A DNA stretch of 64,000 nt from Dastarcus helophoroides (GCA_028583605.1 CM053327.1:1426001-1490000), one strand, 5' to 3'; shown: positions 25,895 through 37,600, numbered from the stretch's first letter. A program made the numbers and translations. The notes: a model not told the origin generated them from the sequence alone.

Positions 25895-27051
25895 TGTTAC
25901 GGCTAAAATGGATTTTTTGTTAGTTTTAAAAATAACCAGTTTGTTTTCAAAATAACTAACGAAGTTGCTATTTTGTAGGAATCAGCTCTTTTTAGCAAAA
26001 TAGCAGATAATCAGTTGATAGTTTAGAAACTAGCTAGTCAATATGCAAACCATCTACTAATTATGATTAAAATGGGAATTTTGGGTAAGTTTAATATAAT
26101 AGCGTGAAAATTTGCAATATTTATTTTAGTCTCTGTTAATATGAGTACTTTGATATTTTAAATAGTCGGATTTACGAGCTAATTTTATTTCATTATAAAT
26201 GTAAGACAAATTCTTATTCTTAATATTCTAATTTATCATAAAAACAACAAATAAGTAATTATATTCTTTGCTTTGGGAGCATTTACTGTTTGTTGTATTT
26301 TAATGTCGAATAGAACTCTCAAGTTTCCAAATTAAAGCAAGGCGTACACTGATAAATAACTCTGATCCACTAAAGAAACGCCGACTATCTTCTTCCAAGA
26401 AATCCGACAAGCTTGAACTGTTAAAAACCAGATATATTTGCATGTTAGGCAGAACACAGGACCAATAATTTGAAAATCGGAAATATTCCACCCAAATTAG
26501 GACAGCTGATCCCCCTTTTACTACAATGGCATTTAAGGTAATTCTGATTACCTCTTGATACTGAAGTATATTTAAATGTTGCTCGAAGTATACTTTCCAT
26601 ATCTTTTACAGTTTTATTTGACAGCAGTTATTGAATATAAACTAAATAATTCTTAACTAACTTACACATAAGCTAACTCCTGCTATTTGAGATTCTAGTT
26701 TCCAGTTATTCCTTATCCGTTTAGTTAGTTTATGAACTAACCAGTAAACTTGCTATTTTGGACAACTAAAACTATTTCAGTAACCGCATTAGCTAATGGT
26801 ACGAACTGTTAGTATATAAAGTAAACAAAATATTTGGTTAATGTGAAAACAATCACATAAAATATATAATACAAATTAACCAAAGCAAATAATTAGTTTG
26901 CATACTAACCAGGTAGTTTCTAAACTCCCAATTTAGCATCCGCTATTTTGTTGGAAATGGCTGATTTCTTTAAAATAGCGACTAATTCAGTATGTTTGCA
27001 AACTAGCTGGTTAGTTTCAAAACTAACCAAGTATTCATTTTAGCCGTAACA
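25895..27051. mobile_element. TIR element with TGTTACGGCTAAAATG ends
   Basis: The ends TGTTACGGCTAAAATG and CATTTTAGCCGTAACA are perfect inverted repeats flanked by TATA on both sides (TA or TATA target duplication). Imperfect inverted homology extends about 160 bp inward (25895-26055 and 26893-27051; shared CTATTTTG, TTTAGAAACTA and TATGCAAAC). A further diverged arm-like stretch lies near 26655-26800. The centre holds a 54-codon plus-strand open stretch ending at the TAA near 26466 (SDPLKKRRLSSSKKSDKLE). It is basic and may be a remnant of a DNA-binding protein, but is unrecognised. The element is probably non-autonomous. Confidence 0.8.
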
Positions 27052-27735
27052 TATATACAGCTAAATGCTGTCAAGCTGACCTACCTTCAATATTTATTGA
27101 TAATGATAGGAGGTAAACTTATCGTTACCAACGCGTGAGGGTAACGCGAAATCCTAAGTTTGCCCTTTATCCGAAATACCTAACACGCCTAAAAAAGTTT
27201 TTCCGTCAAAAAATTGAAATGCATATTATTGAATACTTATTATTTTAGGTCAAAATATTAAGGAAATTATAGATAAAATTTGATTTCCTCCTCGCCCGAA
27301 AAGGACATCGGATCAATTACGGACACAAAATGAATTTCTTCGGCAAGTAAACTCCTTTTAACATAAAATAGCCATAAAGCAAATAAAGAAAGGTGTATAA
27401 AAGCAAAGCAAGGCGAATCGATGCGACAGCCAGCGGAAGATTAAAGTCAACAGATTGAGTCTTTTGGGGAATTGAAAAACGAAACGGAAATAACGATTTC
27501 GCTGAATGAATACCTCCGCGGCACTATGTTACCGTGATTTATGTTTATCTAGGACGAATTTCGATGATATTAATTTACGAAATAAGCCCTGCGCTAGATA
27601 AGTCATTGTTGTTTTATTCAAATTGTCGTTCGAACACAGAGACGGCTCTTGGGCGCAATTTGCTTAAACAAGATGGCACATACTCTTGCAACATATACTG
27701 TGGTTATTGTTTTCGAAAATATTAGGAATTACTTT
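27052..27735. other. Unique, somewhat GC-richer sequence
   Basis: No supported gene. TGTATAAAAGC near 27393 resembles a TATA box, but no convincing downstream frame was found. The 63-codon frame at 27534-27725 is unrecognised. Confidence 0.4.
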
Positions 27736-29640
27736 AGATTTTTTTCAGTAGTGTAAAATTTTGATAAGAACATTTGGTATAACATCAACATTTCTAAATT
27801 AAAATTAAAATTTTGATACCTAAAGTACGTAAATTTAAATTTTAGTTAAAACTAAAAATTTTAGAAAAGAAAAATTAAAGTTAGAGGGTTTGAATCGATA
27901 TTTGCGGAAAAGAACTGGAATTTGTAAACAAAATCAGGAATAATTAAATTTAAATGAACATTTTAGAAAAAAATTTTACATTTCGAGTGTCAATATTTTG
28001 AGAAAAAATCTAAATCTATCGAAAGCATATTATCTTTAAATTCCCATTTTATCTACCAATTTTGATATAGGAAAAGGAAAATTGCTTAGCAAACTACCAA
28101 ATTTTAAGTCTGAAGTCAAAATTTTAGACAAAAAAAGCTTTGGAGTTGTTGGAAAAAATATAAATTTTAAGAAAAAAATTTATGCATAGCTTAATTTTCA
28201 CATTTCTTTAAAATTTCCAATTTTTTCAATGAACTCTGGCTACCTCTAAGATAACTTTTTTAAAAATTCTGAATTTTTTAAAAATAATTTGACTTTTTTT
28301 GGGAATTCCGATTTTTTTTTTATTCAAATTTTTAATGTAAGCTTCTCATCAAGTGGGACTTTTTTAAAGTTTTGTTTTTTTCCAACACTTGCGACTTTGT
28401 TTCTCTTCTGGAAATTTCAATTTTCTTTTGCTTCGAATATTCCGAAGTTTGTGCGAAAATTTAATTTTTTTTTAATATTTCGTCTTAATTTAAGAATTTT
28501 TACTTTTTTAAGTTTAAGGCTTTGTTTGCCTTTCTTTAAACACTGCTTTTTTGAAAAATTCGATATTTCTAATTTCCACATTTTTCTTGCTCAACTTTTG
28601 ACAATTTTGACCTGTTTAAAATATTTCGAACTTTTCATCCCAATTTTAACTTTCGATATTTTCCAAAACTTCCACTTTCCATTTTTCTATTCTATTTTTT
28701 TTAATTTGAATTTTTCTTCTTTTTTTATAAATTCAGTTTCTATGATTTTGACCCTTCCAAATATTGAATGTATTTCTTCTACTTAATTTTTGAAAACTTC
28801 GACTTTTTAAAAAGTTTGAATTTGAAAATGTATATTTTTAATTTTTGAAAACGACTTGTTCAGATATTTAAACTTTTTTACCATTTTCTCGAGACATAAT
28901 TTTTAGTAAATCGAAATTTAACTATCACAACTCAACATTTCAACAAGAACTGAAGAAAAACATTATTTTATTCGAAATTTTTGGCTATTGCTTAAAATGC
29001 TTTACTTTTTAAAAATGGCAAATATTAAAAAAAATTAGGATTTAAAACAAATTTGTCTTTCTAAAAATTTTGCGTCATTTTAAAATTTCAATTTCTTTGA
29101 AAATTAATTTTTTTTTAAATTAACTTTTCTGAACATGTTTTCACTACTTGAAAAATTTTGACATATTTTAGATTTTGAAAATGTTGTCTATTTTTCAATA
29201 CTTCGACCTTTTTTAAAAAATTTTATGGTTTTTACATATTACGAAATTTTTAATATTCCGCTTTTGTCCAAAGTTTTTACACAAAATGTTGACTTACTTC
29301 GACTAAATTTCGAGATTAACAAATAAATGAGAAGGTGAAAATCTTGTAGAAAAAAGCAACATTTAGACGTTAAACTCAAAGTTTTGAACTAAAAGTTTTG
29401 AAAAAAAGCGAAAATTGTCAAGCTTAACTTTGATATTTAAAGAAACCACGTCTGCTCTTTCATACAGTATCAATGTAGGCACTATTAGAATTAATGTCAA
29501 CATTTTATTAAGATCTTTACACTTATAGAAAAAAATTTCTGTCATAAAGGCGAAATATTAAAAAAAAATTATAATTAATCAAAATACAAAATGAAATCAG
29601 AAGAATTTCAAAATTTCTAAAAACTTTTATTCACCAATAA
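27736..29640. repeat. Degenerate AT-rich repeat region, polarity switch near 28.2 kb
   Basis: A-rich units on the plus strand to about 28190, then T-rich units. The 165-codon frame at 28289-28786 is almost entirely F, L, I, N, S and K. It has no domain and is produced by the T-rich repeat. Confidence 0.8.
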
Positions 29641-29990
29641 TTTTGAGAGAAAAGCTTTAGAATTTAAACAGTAATTTATAGGAAAAGATGAAACAAAATC
29701 TATGAAGATCAGGAATTTTGATATTATTATTTTCCAATAAGCTTGAAATTTTTAAATCAGGACTTTTCAAGCAATGATATGAGCCTCCTATAGGAGTCTA
29801 AATTTCGACCCATATTTCAATTTTTTTAAAATTTCGATCTCTTCAGATTTTGTACATATTTCTTTTGTTGAAAATGTCAAGTAATGTGAAAACTTTTTTG
29901 AGTTTGTTGAGTGATTTTGGATGGGGATAAATTTATGGTTTCGCGGCACGATCAAGCGTCACCATTACACCGTTACTTTTGAATTTTTTC
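29641..29990. other. AT-rich unique sequence
   Basis: Nothing recognised except a short GC-richer patch (GTTTCGCGGCACGATCAAGC near 29940). Confidence 0.45.
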
Positions 29991-30800
29991 AAAACCTAAA
30001 TTTTTCTCAAATCTCGACTTTTAAAATTTTTAACTTTTTAAAATATTTTTAATTTTGAAAATTTGTAATTTTCCAAACATCCTGATTTCTAATCAAAAAT
30101 TTCAAAATATTTTCAAAATTTTTCCAATTTTGAATTGTTTATAATTTTTTTGGAAAAATTTAACTTTAATTCAAATTTTTTTTTAAATTTTGAACATTTC
30201 AAATTATGATATTTTTGCCTGATCTTGATATTTTTTAAATCGCGATATTTTCAAAATTATTTTTTTAATTAAATAAAAGCAACTTTTGAAAATTTTTACT
30301 TTCCTGAAAATCTGGGATTTTAAAAAAAATTAAATTTTTCTTGAAAATTTGGCGGCCTTGAATTTTTGAATTTTGTTATTTGAAATTGTCGAGATTTTTG
30401 TATTATTTTGACGGTAAGAAAAATCGACAATTATCCATTTGTGACATTTTTAATAACCTTGAACATCTTTAAAGTTCTGTACTTTGTTCAAATTTGCAAT
30501 TTCGTTTTAAACGAAATTAGCATGAAATTTCAACTTATTTTGAAAATTTCGATTTTTACAAAGCTTGTTCAAAAGCTTTTAAAAAAATTTAACTATTTTT
30601 CAAAATTTTTCCTGATTCGTATATCTCAACTCTGTTAAAAATTATCATTTATATTTGAAAATTTCTATATTTTCAAGGCTTTATTTTTTTTTCTATATTG
30701 TTTCAAAATTTTATTTATATTTGTTCCAAATTTTCGGATTTTTTCAAAATGTCTGAAATGTGTTTATCTTTAAAAATTTCGAAATTAATATTTATCCTGT
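29991..30800. repeat. Degenerate AT-rich repeat block, T-rich on plus
   Basis: Same class; no gene. Confidence 0.8.
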
Positions 30801-30812
30801 ATATTTCGTTTT

Positions 30813-31719
30813 AGGGTTCTGTACCGTAAAAGGAAAAAACGTATCTGTATCTGTACATCCATCTCTCTGCCAGAAAGAGGTTTTCCTCGAAAGCTGTGTA
30901 ATTTAGAAATTTAATGTTTTGCACAGTTAGTTTCGATGATCCACGCAAATACCGCTAGTCAACGATTAGAAGAAAAAAAATTGTTATAAAGTGGGGATTA
31001 ATTTGATCACCCAAAAAGTTAAAATGTTACTTAATATATCGTGTAAGGTATCATTTGAAAGAGCTGCCCTTAGCAATACTGATATATTTTTTTTTATAGT
31101 TTTTGGTGCAATCGCCTTAAAGATACAGCCCAAAATGGGTCAGAAATGAACGCCCCCCCCTTTATTCTCATAGATTTCCAAAGATAAAATTTAGATTTCA
31201 ATAGGATTAGTAGATATTAGACCATAGGTTATTGAAAAACTGCAGATTTTTTCGATATCGTAATATTTGTTAAGAAAAAAAATATTTAATGGAAAAATAT
31301 GCGCTTGAATTTCAAGGCTTTTGACCCATATAGTATTAAGTCTTTTCAAATTAAATCTCGAATAAGAATATTTTTGGAGTTAACATAGCTTTATTAAATT
31401 CTATGCAACACAGATTTTAGCGCCATCCGAGACAATCATAAGGGGTTTTAATGATAGACTTATTGCTAATAAATATTTTTTTACCCAAGACATTATCAAC
31501 ACAGACATCAGTTTAATAAATATTGCTTGTAGAATGTGTAAAAAAGTGTGTATTTAATAAAAGATATATTTTTTTTATATTTTATTTCTAAGATAAGAAA
31601 ATTTTAGTAAAATTTTAAATTCATATAGGAGAAAAAAATTAATTTGGTTTATCGATTGTTCACAGTAGTTGATACGGAACCGTAATTGTGTTAGCTCAAT
31701 CGGCACTTGGCTGACTCAT
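30813..31719 (+). repeat. Dispersed repeat family R1f, copy B (uninterrupted reference)
   Basis: The left end is AGGGTTCTGTACCGTAAAAGG. The right end region contains GATACGGAACCGTAATTG, so the termini share an inverted GGTTC(T/C)GTA core. It includes CTTAATATATCGTG at about 31031-31046, the site that is interrupted in the other three copies. No ORF is seen. The family resembles short GGTTCCGTA-ended repeats common in insects, but its class is not determined. Confidence 0.8.
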
Positions 31720-32010
31720 TTTCATAAAAAAAATTAATTTTTTTTAAAAGTTAGCTTTTATTTTAAATTGTCGATCTCTTTTTAGATCTTTCTTCATCTC
31801 AACATTTTGACCTTCCTAAAAATGTAGAATTTTTTAAATCATGACATTTTTTTAATTTTGCTTATTTTTGGTATTTCTTATAACTATGTTTCACAATTTT
31901 AAAAAATTTTTTGGAGAATCCTGATTTTGTCAATATTACATATTTTAAATTAAATTAAACAAAGTTCATTTTAAAAATTTCATTTTTTAATAACAAAATT
32001 TTAATTTATC
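31720..32010. repeat. Degenerate AT-rich repeat block
   Basis: T-rich units on the plus strand; no gene. Confidence 0.65.
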
Positions 32011-32249
32011 TTGAAAACTGAAACTTTTAACATTGGAAAGGTTTATGTTGAGATATGGAGTGAAGTTTCGGGTTTTCGTTCAAGCTTGAGAGAACAAGGT
32101 GTCGGTCGCTCTGCCTTACTTGCCAGTCGAGCGCTCTCGGCGTCGAGAGGCCGGCGTGAAAACTATGGGAGAATGTTAAGTTTACACTTCACCGCAGTGC
32201 ACCATATTCGTTTAATCCAGTGACGTTTCATTGGATAAGGCTATCAACT

Positions 32250-32480
32250 ATGGATATTAAGAGTATGAAAAATAGCGAAAATTGTAAGACATATCGAGAG
32301 CGCAAAAAACGTTTACGAGAGATTGAAAATAGAGAATCTAGTGAGTTAAGTACGAAAACACCGCTAACAAAAACTGAACACAATAGGCGGTATCGTGAGC
32401 ATGTAAAGATGCGCAAACTTAAAGGTTCTGAAGTTTACACGGGCTACCCAAGTCAGCGACCCTTAACTGAGGGGTTATAA
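32250..32480 (+). CDS. Small basic hypothetical protein, possible mobile-element ORF
   Basis: This is a 76-residue ATG frame in a GC-richer island (about 32070-32480) within AT repeats. The peptide is Lys/Arg/Glu-rich and has two similar helical segments, NCKTYRERKKRLREIENR (residues 11-28) and EHNRRYREHVKMRKLKG (about 43-59), both with a YRE core. No membrane or signal segment is seen. A poly(A) signal AATAAA follows near 32582. Upstream DNA to about 32070 is GC-rich and could be a 5' leader. Such basic YR-E/R modules occur near the N-terminus of some arthropod transposon proteins, but this is not diagnostic. It may be an intact small gene, a terminal exon or a TE fragment. Confidence 0.4.
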   Translation: MDIKSMKNSENCKTYRERKKRLREIENRESSELSTKTPLTKTEHNRRYREHVKMRKLKGSEVYTGYPSQRPLTEGL

Positions 32481-32599
32481 TTCCATTATTATGCTGTAAA
32501 CTCTTACCCTAAATCCAATTCACGTACTGTCTTGAAAACCTTGAAGTACTTAGTAAACGAATGAATGTAAATTACTTTTACAATAAAGTTGACAAATTT

Positions 32600-33870
32600 T
32601 TGCTTGTAGATAAATATAATTTAATATTTCATTGTTTTCGCTTTGTACTAGAATATTTCTTTCAAGAGCCATGAGCATAGATGCCTTAATATTATTTTAA
32701 ATTAAATTATGTCGCAGTCTATTTGGTTATACGAGTATATTTCAATTTAAAAAATAATCTTTCAGAAGAAACTTGGCTAATGGAAACTGTAAATTATTAT
32801 TATTATTAATATTAAAAATAGAAAAAAGTCGAAAATAAAATATTTGAATATTCAAGTTTTCACCCGAAATCTCAAGTCGAATACTTCGATATTAAGGTCA
32901 AAAATTAAAAAAAAAATAGCTAAATAAGGCCAAAATTTTGAATTCAGAAAAGTTGCGAGAAAAACAGTAAACAAAATAGACAATTTTAGGAAAATATTCC
33001 AGGATTTCAAAAAATTCATAATGTTCTAAAATTTTAAAACATATGTCAACATTTTGAGGTTAAAGATAAAATTTTGCAACTAAATCAAAATCATTTAAAA
33101 AAAAAATAAAATATTTCATTTAAAGTCATGATTTTAAATAAATGACTTGTGTTCTTAAAAAAAAGTCTAGATTAAATTTAAAACCTTAAAAATAAAAAAT
33201 TAAAGCTTTAACACTGGTTGAAAACTTTATTGGTGTTGGAAATAAAAGTAGAAAGTAAAGTTTGAATTTTGGGATTTTAAAATTTGAGGAAACCCACCAC
33301 TCATAATTTAATAAAAAAGGGGATCTTAAATTTCGAAAAAAAAGTTGACATTACAAAATTTCGATAAAAAATCTTGAGTTTTCGAGTTTATACATATATT
33401 TATAATTTTAAGAATTTTTTAGGCACAATTTCGAAAATAAGTCAAAATCTTTGAAATATTTAGAATTTATTATTTAACATGAAAATTTTAAACAAAACGT
33501 AAATATTTATTGACAGTTTAAGAAAAATAAGTGACATTTTAAAAGGTTAAGGAATTTTGTGAAGAAGTCATAATTTCAAGAAAATACCCTATATTTATTT
33601 TTTTAATGCAATATCTTGGGTTAGACTCGCAAGACTCATGTTTAAATTTTGAATCCGTTTGAAATCCGAAGTTTTAAGAAAAAAACACAAGAATTGCAAG
33701 TTTAATGTAAAAATTTAAAAAATTGGAAATTGTGAAAGAAATTATTAAATTTCGGAAAAGCCCAAAATTTGTGTTTATAATTATTTTGAAAGCATAAGCG
33801 CATAATTTTGTCAAGAAGAGTAAAAATAAGAGTAAAATAGAATTCTAGACAATTTTCTTTAGGTTAGAAA
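32600..33870. repeat. AT-rich sequence grading into degenerate repeat
   Basis: About 32600-32800 is AT-rich unique DNA with a short (ATT)n near 32790. From 32800 it is the degenerate repeat, A-rich on plus. No gene. Confidence 0.7.
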
Positions 33871-33879
33871 ATTTTAACC

Positions 33880-34690
33880 TCTCCGGATAAATAAGACGTC
33901 AAAATGACCCTTGATCGAACCAACCAAAATAGTCAATAAGTAATCGAATGCCGGGTTCGCTACGTTCTCTTCTAAAAAACTTACAGCACACTTGATGACT
34001 TTTTCATTGGAACATCCGATAAAATTTTATCTGACATAAATTGAAATTGACTAATTCAATCAGACTGTCTCTGTCATTATTAAACGGCTTGAGATAATTA
34101 TATACTATATCTGTTGCTAATTTAAAGCCCTCATCGCTTCCCATTTTTGTTTTTAGATTCATTTAAGTGGTCAGTTCATTACGACAAGCGTATTTTTGAT
34201 ATTAAGAAATTTAATTATCTTTGCGATTCTGTGGAAGGAGATTCAAGTGACGTTATTGAATCATTGTCATTATTAGCTAATTATTATTATTAATTAATTA
34301 TGCAATAGAGTTGCTGCAAGACCGCTTTAAAATAGAAGAACAGGTCACAACCGTCCTAAACTTTTTTTAATTTAGAAGAACCACACAACCCGGTCTAAGA
34401 CAACTAATTAATTGTAATAAAGGTTTTAGAGCTTTCGGCAAAAAAATGAATTACTTTTATTTATTATTCCCATAATAGCGGAAAAATTAAATGATCATGC
34501 AAAGCGAAAACGGCAATCAGTACAACCAGTACAGCTCTAGTTTTAATTAGAAATAGGTGCAGTAACTTTAAACAATGTCCAGCATTGTTAAATCCAGGGT
34601 GTCAAGCGAACATCATTACTTCAGCATTAGGTAAAAAATTTTGTAATTTTCTTTAAAAGAGTTTGAAGTAATGTAACATATGAATCAAAT
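33880..34690. other. Unique AT-rich sequence with a diverged dispersed segment
   Basis: ATAAGACGTC...TCAATAAGTAATC (about 33891-33947) resembles ATAAGACGTT...TCAATAAGTAATC at about 49878-49922, followed in both by a TCTTCT(T/C) word and an AAAAA(A/C)TTA word. This indicates a small diverged repeat family. No gene is seen. Confidence 0.45.
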
Positions 34691-34695
34691 CACAT

Positions 34696-35064
34696 CTAAA
34701 CGAATTCACGTGTGATCTGGAATATGATAAACAAAATCACAGAACCAACCTCAATTTTTAAGATTGATAAATTTGCCATTAAACTGCCCTCTAATGTTTT
34801 TTTCGATGATCCTGATTTCAATGCGAAATAATCTAAATAAGATTTATTAACTGAAACAAGTTTATTTTGGAAGTAATTAGAAATTCCATTGAAATCAGAA
34901 AAAATTAACTTTATTTTCAAGAAACCAAATTGGGTTGAATGCATCTGGTCATTTAAAAGTCCATTCAAAGAAACAAAAATTGACATGCAATTCAAAGGCC
35001 ATAAATTCTTGTCAGGAAGAACAATTACATGACCGCGGCAATAAATGTTAGGATCAAGAAGAAA
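34696..35064 (-). CDS. Candidate terminal coding exon of an unrecognised protein
   Basis: Downstream of a good acceptor on the minus strand (TTTTGTTTTCAG, ending at 35065), a frame stays open for 122 codons to TAG at 34696. It begins FLLDPNIYCRGHVIVLPDKN and ends VILFIIFQITREFV. The composition is protein-like, with mixed charged, Gly, Pro and Cys residues, unlike the FLIN-only repeat frames. Upstream, a consensus donor GTAAGT at 35135 defines a 71-nt intron of typical insect length. The next exon back (about 35136-35168) follows a pyrimidine-rich acceptor, but the frame needed to join it contains TGA. The gene may therefore be decayed, or that upstream exon wrong. No family is recognised. 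Confidence 0.4.
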   Translation of the reverse strand, partial: FLLDPNIYCRGHVIVLPDKNLWPLNCMSIFVSLNGLLNDQMHSTQFGFLKIKLIFSDFNGISNYFQNKLVSVNKSYLDYFALKSGSSKKTLEGSLMANLSILKIEVGSVILFIIFQITREFV

Positions 35065-35135
35065 CTGAAAACAAAATACTTTTATTCCAAGAAGAAAAGG
35101 CCAGGAATAACACTTTCAAGACAATTACTACTTAC
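35065..35135 (-). other. Candidate GT-AG intron
   Basis: Seen on the minus strand as GTAAGTAG...TTTTGTTTTCAG, 71 nt, with a consensus donor and a pyrimidine-rich acceptor. It is supported only by sequence signals and by the open frame following it. Confidence 0.35.
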
Positions 35136-35169
35136 GAGCACCCTGTGTTCTCTTCATTGAAACGTTACC

Positions 35170-35850
35170 TTTCAAAAAGAAAAGAAGGCACATTCAGTGT
35201 CAATAAAATGATTCTTAAACTTATATCTAAGAACCACTTGTGGGAATGACAAATTTCTGAAAGTTACTACTTATCCAACCAGGGGGTTAAAACAAACTGT
35301 GAAGGGCCATAAAATTTATGTGGTGTAAGACACATCTGCAAACACTTTCAACACAGTAAGCTTTAACGACATTTTAATCAGTTATAAAAAAAATAAAAAC
35401 TAAACGTAATACGTATTGTTGTAAATCAATACATATTTTATGTAATTATTATTATTTACTACTTCGAAGATACAAAGATAATTGTCGTGGCGAATTTCAA
35501 GGGGTGTCGGATAACACAAGGGTCGACGTCACTAAGATTCTAGCCTTAAAAATCTAAATAAATAAAGGTTTCATAGTTCAACACGATCGGTTAAGAGGTT
35601 ATGAAATTATTAATTAGATTATTTTTTATAACAACTTTGAAAGTTTGCAATTCGAAAAGTAAACATTTTTTATTATTTTTTTTTTTTTCGTAATTCGTAT
35701 TTATTTATCATTCCGAATCATCTGCCAAGCGTTGTCTTTGAAATTTGTAAATACCCTGTATAACCTTGTATGTTAAATAAAGTGTTAATTATTCTATCTA
35801 TTTGGTGTTATCATTTCCAATGTTTCTGTTGGTTGCAAGGATTGCGAAAT
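35170..35850. other. Intergenic unique sequence
   Basis: It may contain further exons of the minus-strand candidate gene near 35140-35350, but none could be defined. The remainder shows no gene. Confidence 0.4.
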
Positions 35851-36780
35851 CTGTGAATTTTTTTGAAATGTTGGACTTTTTTTAAAAGTTTGAAATTTTG
35901 TCCTAACATTTTTAATTAGATATCATTTAAAATTTTACCTTTTTAGATATTTAGAATTTTTTGAAAATTTATTAAAATAATTTAAAAGAAACTTTTAACA
36001 TTTTTTAATATTTTGACTATGCTAATAATATGTTTCTTTTTCAGTGTTTCGAATTTTTTCAATAATTTGGAATATTTTATAATAAAAAATAGCAATTAAA
36101 ATAAACTGCATTCTTATATTGAAAATATTAACACTAAAGTTTGGAAAAACAGTCAAACAAGAAATAATTTAAAGCTTTTTAAACCAATTGAATTTCAAAA
36201 TAATATTTAGAAAATGTGTTACATATTTCAAAAGGTCTAGAAAAAGTTCAAAATTAGGGGAACAAAATTTAGAAGATTTTAGAAATTTAAGGAGTAAATT
36301 ACAAATTTAAGGTTAATCTCAAACTTTTTCTAAGAAACCTAATGCTTAAAAAAATTATCAAATCCAAAAAATTTAATTTTAATTTTTATATGTTTGATTT
36401 TAATTCTCGAAAGTTCCATTTCAGAATGAAAATTTGATTTTTATTTAAGTTCTAGCATTTAAGTCCAAAATTTTACTTAAGGCTATGTCTATAAAAACTC
36501 AAGATGTTGAATTTAAAGTCGAAGTTTCGTGGAAAATCCAATATTCCGAAGGCAAAACTTGAAATTAAAAATAAGTGGAACTCTTTTTGAAATTGCGCCC
36601 TTTTTGCTATAAAAATTTTGCCCTTGCGCTTATAATTTCAGTTGAATTTAATAAAAAATAATTAAAAATTTAGGGCTTTATCTTAAAATTTTGCAAAGAA
36701 CCGAAAGTTTTGAAAACACATCGTAATATTAAATGTTCTTTCGAGTTTATGCCAAAATGTTTGACTTAATCTTAAATAAA
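35851..36780. repeat. Degenerate AT-rich repeat region
   Basis: Mixed-polarity blocks of the AT repeat; no gene. Confidence 0.75.
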
Positions 36781-36784
36781 TGAC

Positions 36785-36930
36785 CAATCAAATGTTTTGT
36801 AATTAAACAGTTAAACGTGCTTAAAATTAAAAATATATACAACCGCAACCACAGACTAGTTTCGTCCTTCCTTGGCCTCATCAGTGTGGTACGGTGGTTG
36901 TAAACACTTCTAACTTAAAGCCACTAGTCA
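36785..36930 (-). mobile_element. Dispersed ribozyme-bearing repeat, copy 2
   Basis: Reverse-orientation counterpart of 17942-18112, alignable over its full length by eye. It carries an almost intact type I hammerhead. No ORF is attached. Confidence 0.8.
36839..36901 (-). ncRNA. Type I hammerhead ribozyme (well preserved)
   Basis: On the minus strand the order is: outer stem I ACAACC (36896-36901), internal loop ACCGT, inner stem I ACCACA (36885-36890), CTGATGA (36878-36884), stem II GGCC/GGAC around AAGGAA, GAAA, a minimal stem III from AC-TA-GT, cleavage after GTC (36854-36856), inner stem I TGTGGT, internal loop TGC and outer stem I GGTTGT (36839-36844). Both stem I helices are 6 bp and perfect. 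Stem II has one G/A mismatch. An internal loop in stem I opposite loop II is the geometry of natural fast-cleaving type I hammerheads. The palindrome ACTAGT at stem III would allow dimer pairing, as proposed for other short-stem-III hammerheads. Confidence 0.85.
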
Positions 36931-37038
36931 GTCGTTAATATTGATCGTTATCGTTATATATTCGAAATATTTTCGAACCTCATACTTTTGAATCCAAGAT
37001 TTCATCAATCATCAACTTGAACTTTCAGGAAAAATTTA

Positions 37039-37600
37039 TTATTTTAAATGTATTTCCAATGCGTAAAAAATATCATTAACTAAATCTTGGACAAATAGCT
37101 CTGTGCCACGTTCCCAGCCGGCTGTTTCATCGTCATTCACGTCCCGCTTAGATTTTTTAATATACATCAAACGGAGGTGTCGGAGAACAGCCCGTATGGC
37201 AATTTCGCAGCTTGTTCCCCCGTTAAATTGACAGAGACACATACAGTGGAAATAAGCACCAGAAGTTCGTAATATGATTTAGATGTAAGGTGTACCGGAT
37301 GTTGCTCTGAATCGTGACCGAAAGTTTTGACTGCATAATATACTTCTATAAAATCGATTAGAGGTTGGCGCGTACCGGTTTTATTCTCTTAGCACTATCT
37401 CTAGCCATCTGGGGCGCCTTAGTGCGACCGCATCGCGTTTGTAATCTGTTAATTTTTCAAAAGGAGAAGGTTGCGCTTTATCGAGCAAGAAGGTGGATGA
37501 TATATAATTTCCAATAACCGCCTCTCGCGGCTCTCTATCATCCGGTGGGCCGACTATAGATATTAGTGAGATAGCGGGCAAAGCTGTAGGTTATGAAGTG
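37039..37600 (-). pseudogene. Coding-like island, unrecognised, two minus-strand frames
   Basis: The segment is markedly less AT-rich than its flanks. The upstream frame (about 37597 to 37381) reads LPAISLISIVGPPDDREPREA onward for about 66 codons. It can start only by splicing, at a CCTACAG acceptor, because a stop lies just before it. The downstream frame (37278 to 37039) includes RTSGAYFHCMCLCQFNGG and GWERGTELFVQDLVNDIFY and ends at TAA. They are separated by about 100 nt with stops. Either these are two exons of one gene or a decayed element. I recognise no domain. The composition and lack of repeats argue against chance. Confidence 0.35.

Noticed and set aside
28289..28786. 165-codon plus-strand frame
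   Set aside because: Composition is almost only F, L, I, N, S and K from the T-rich degenerate repeat. Many similar shorter frames occur in every such block.
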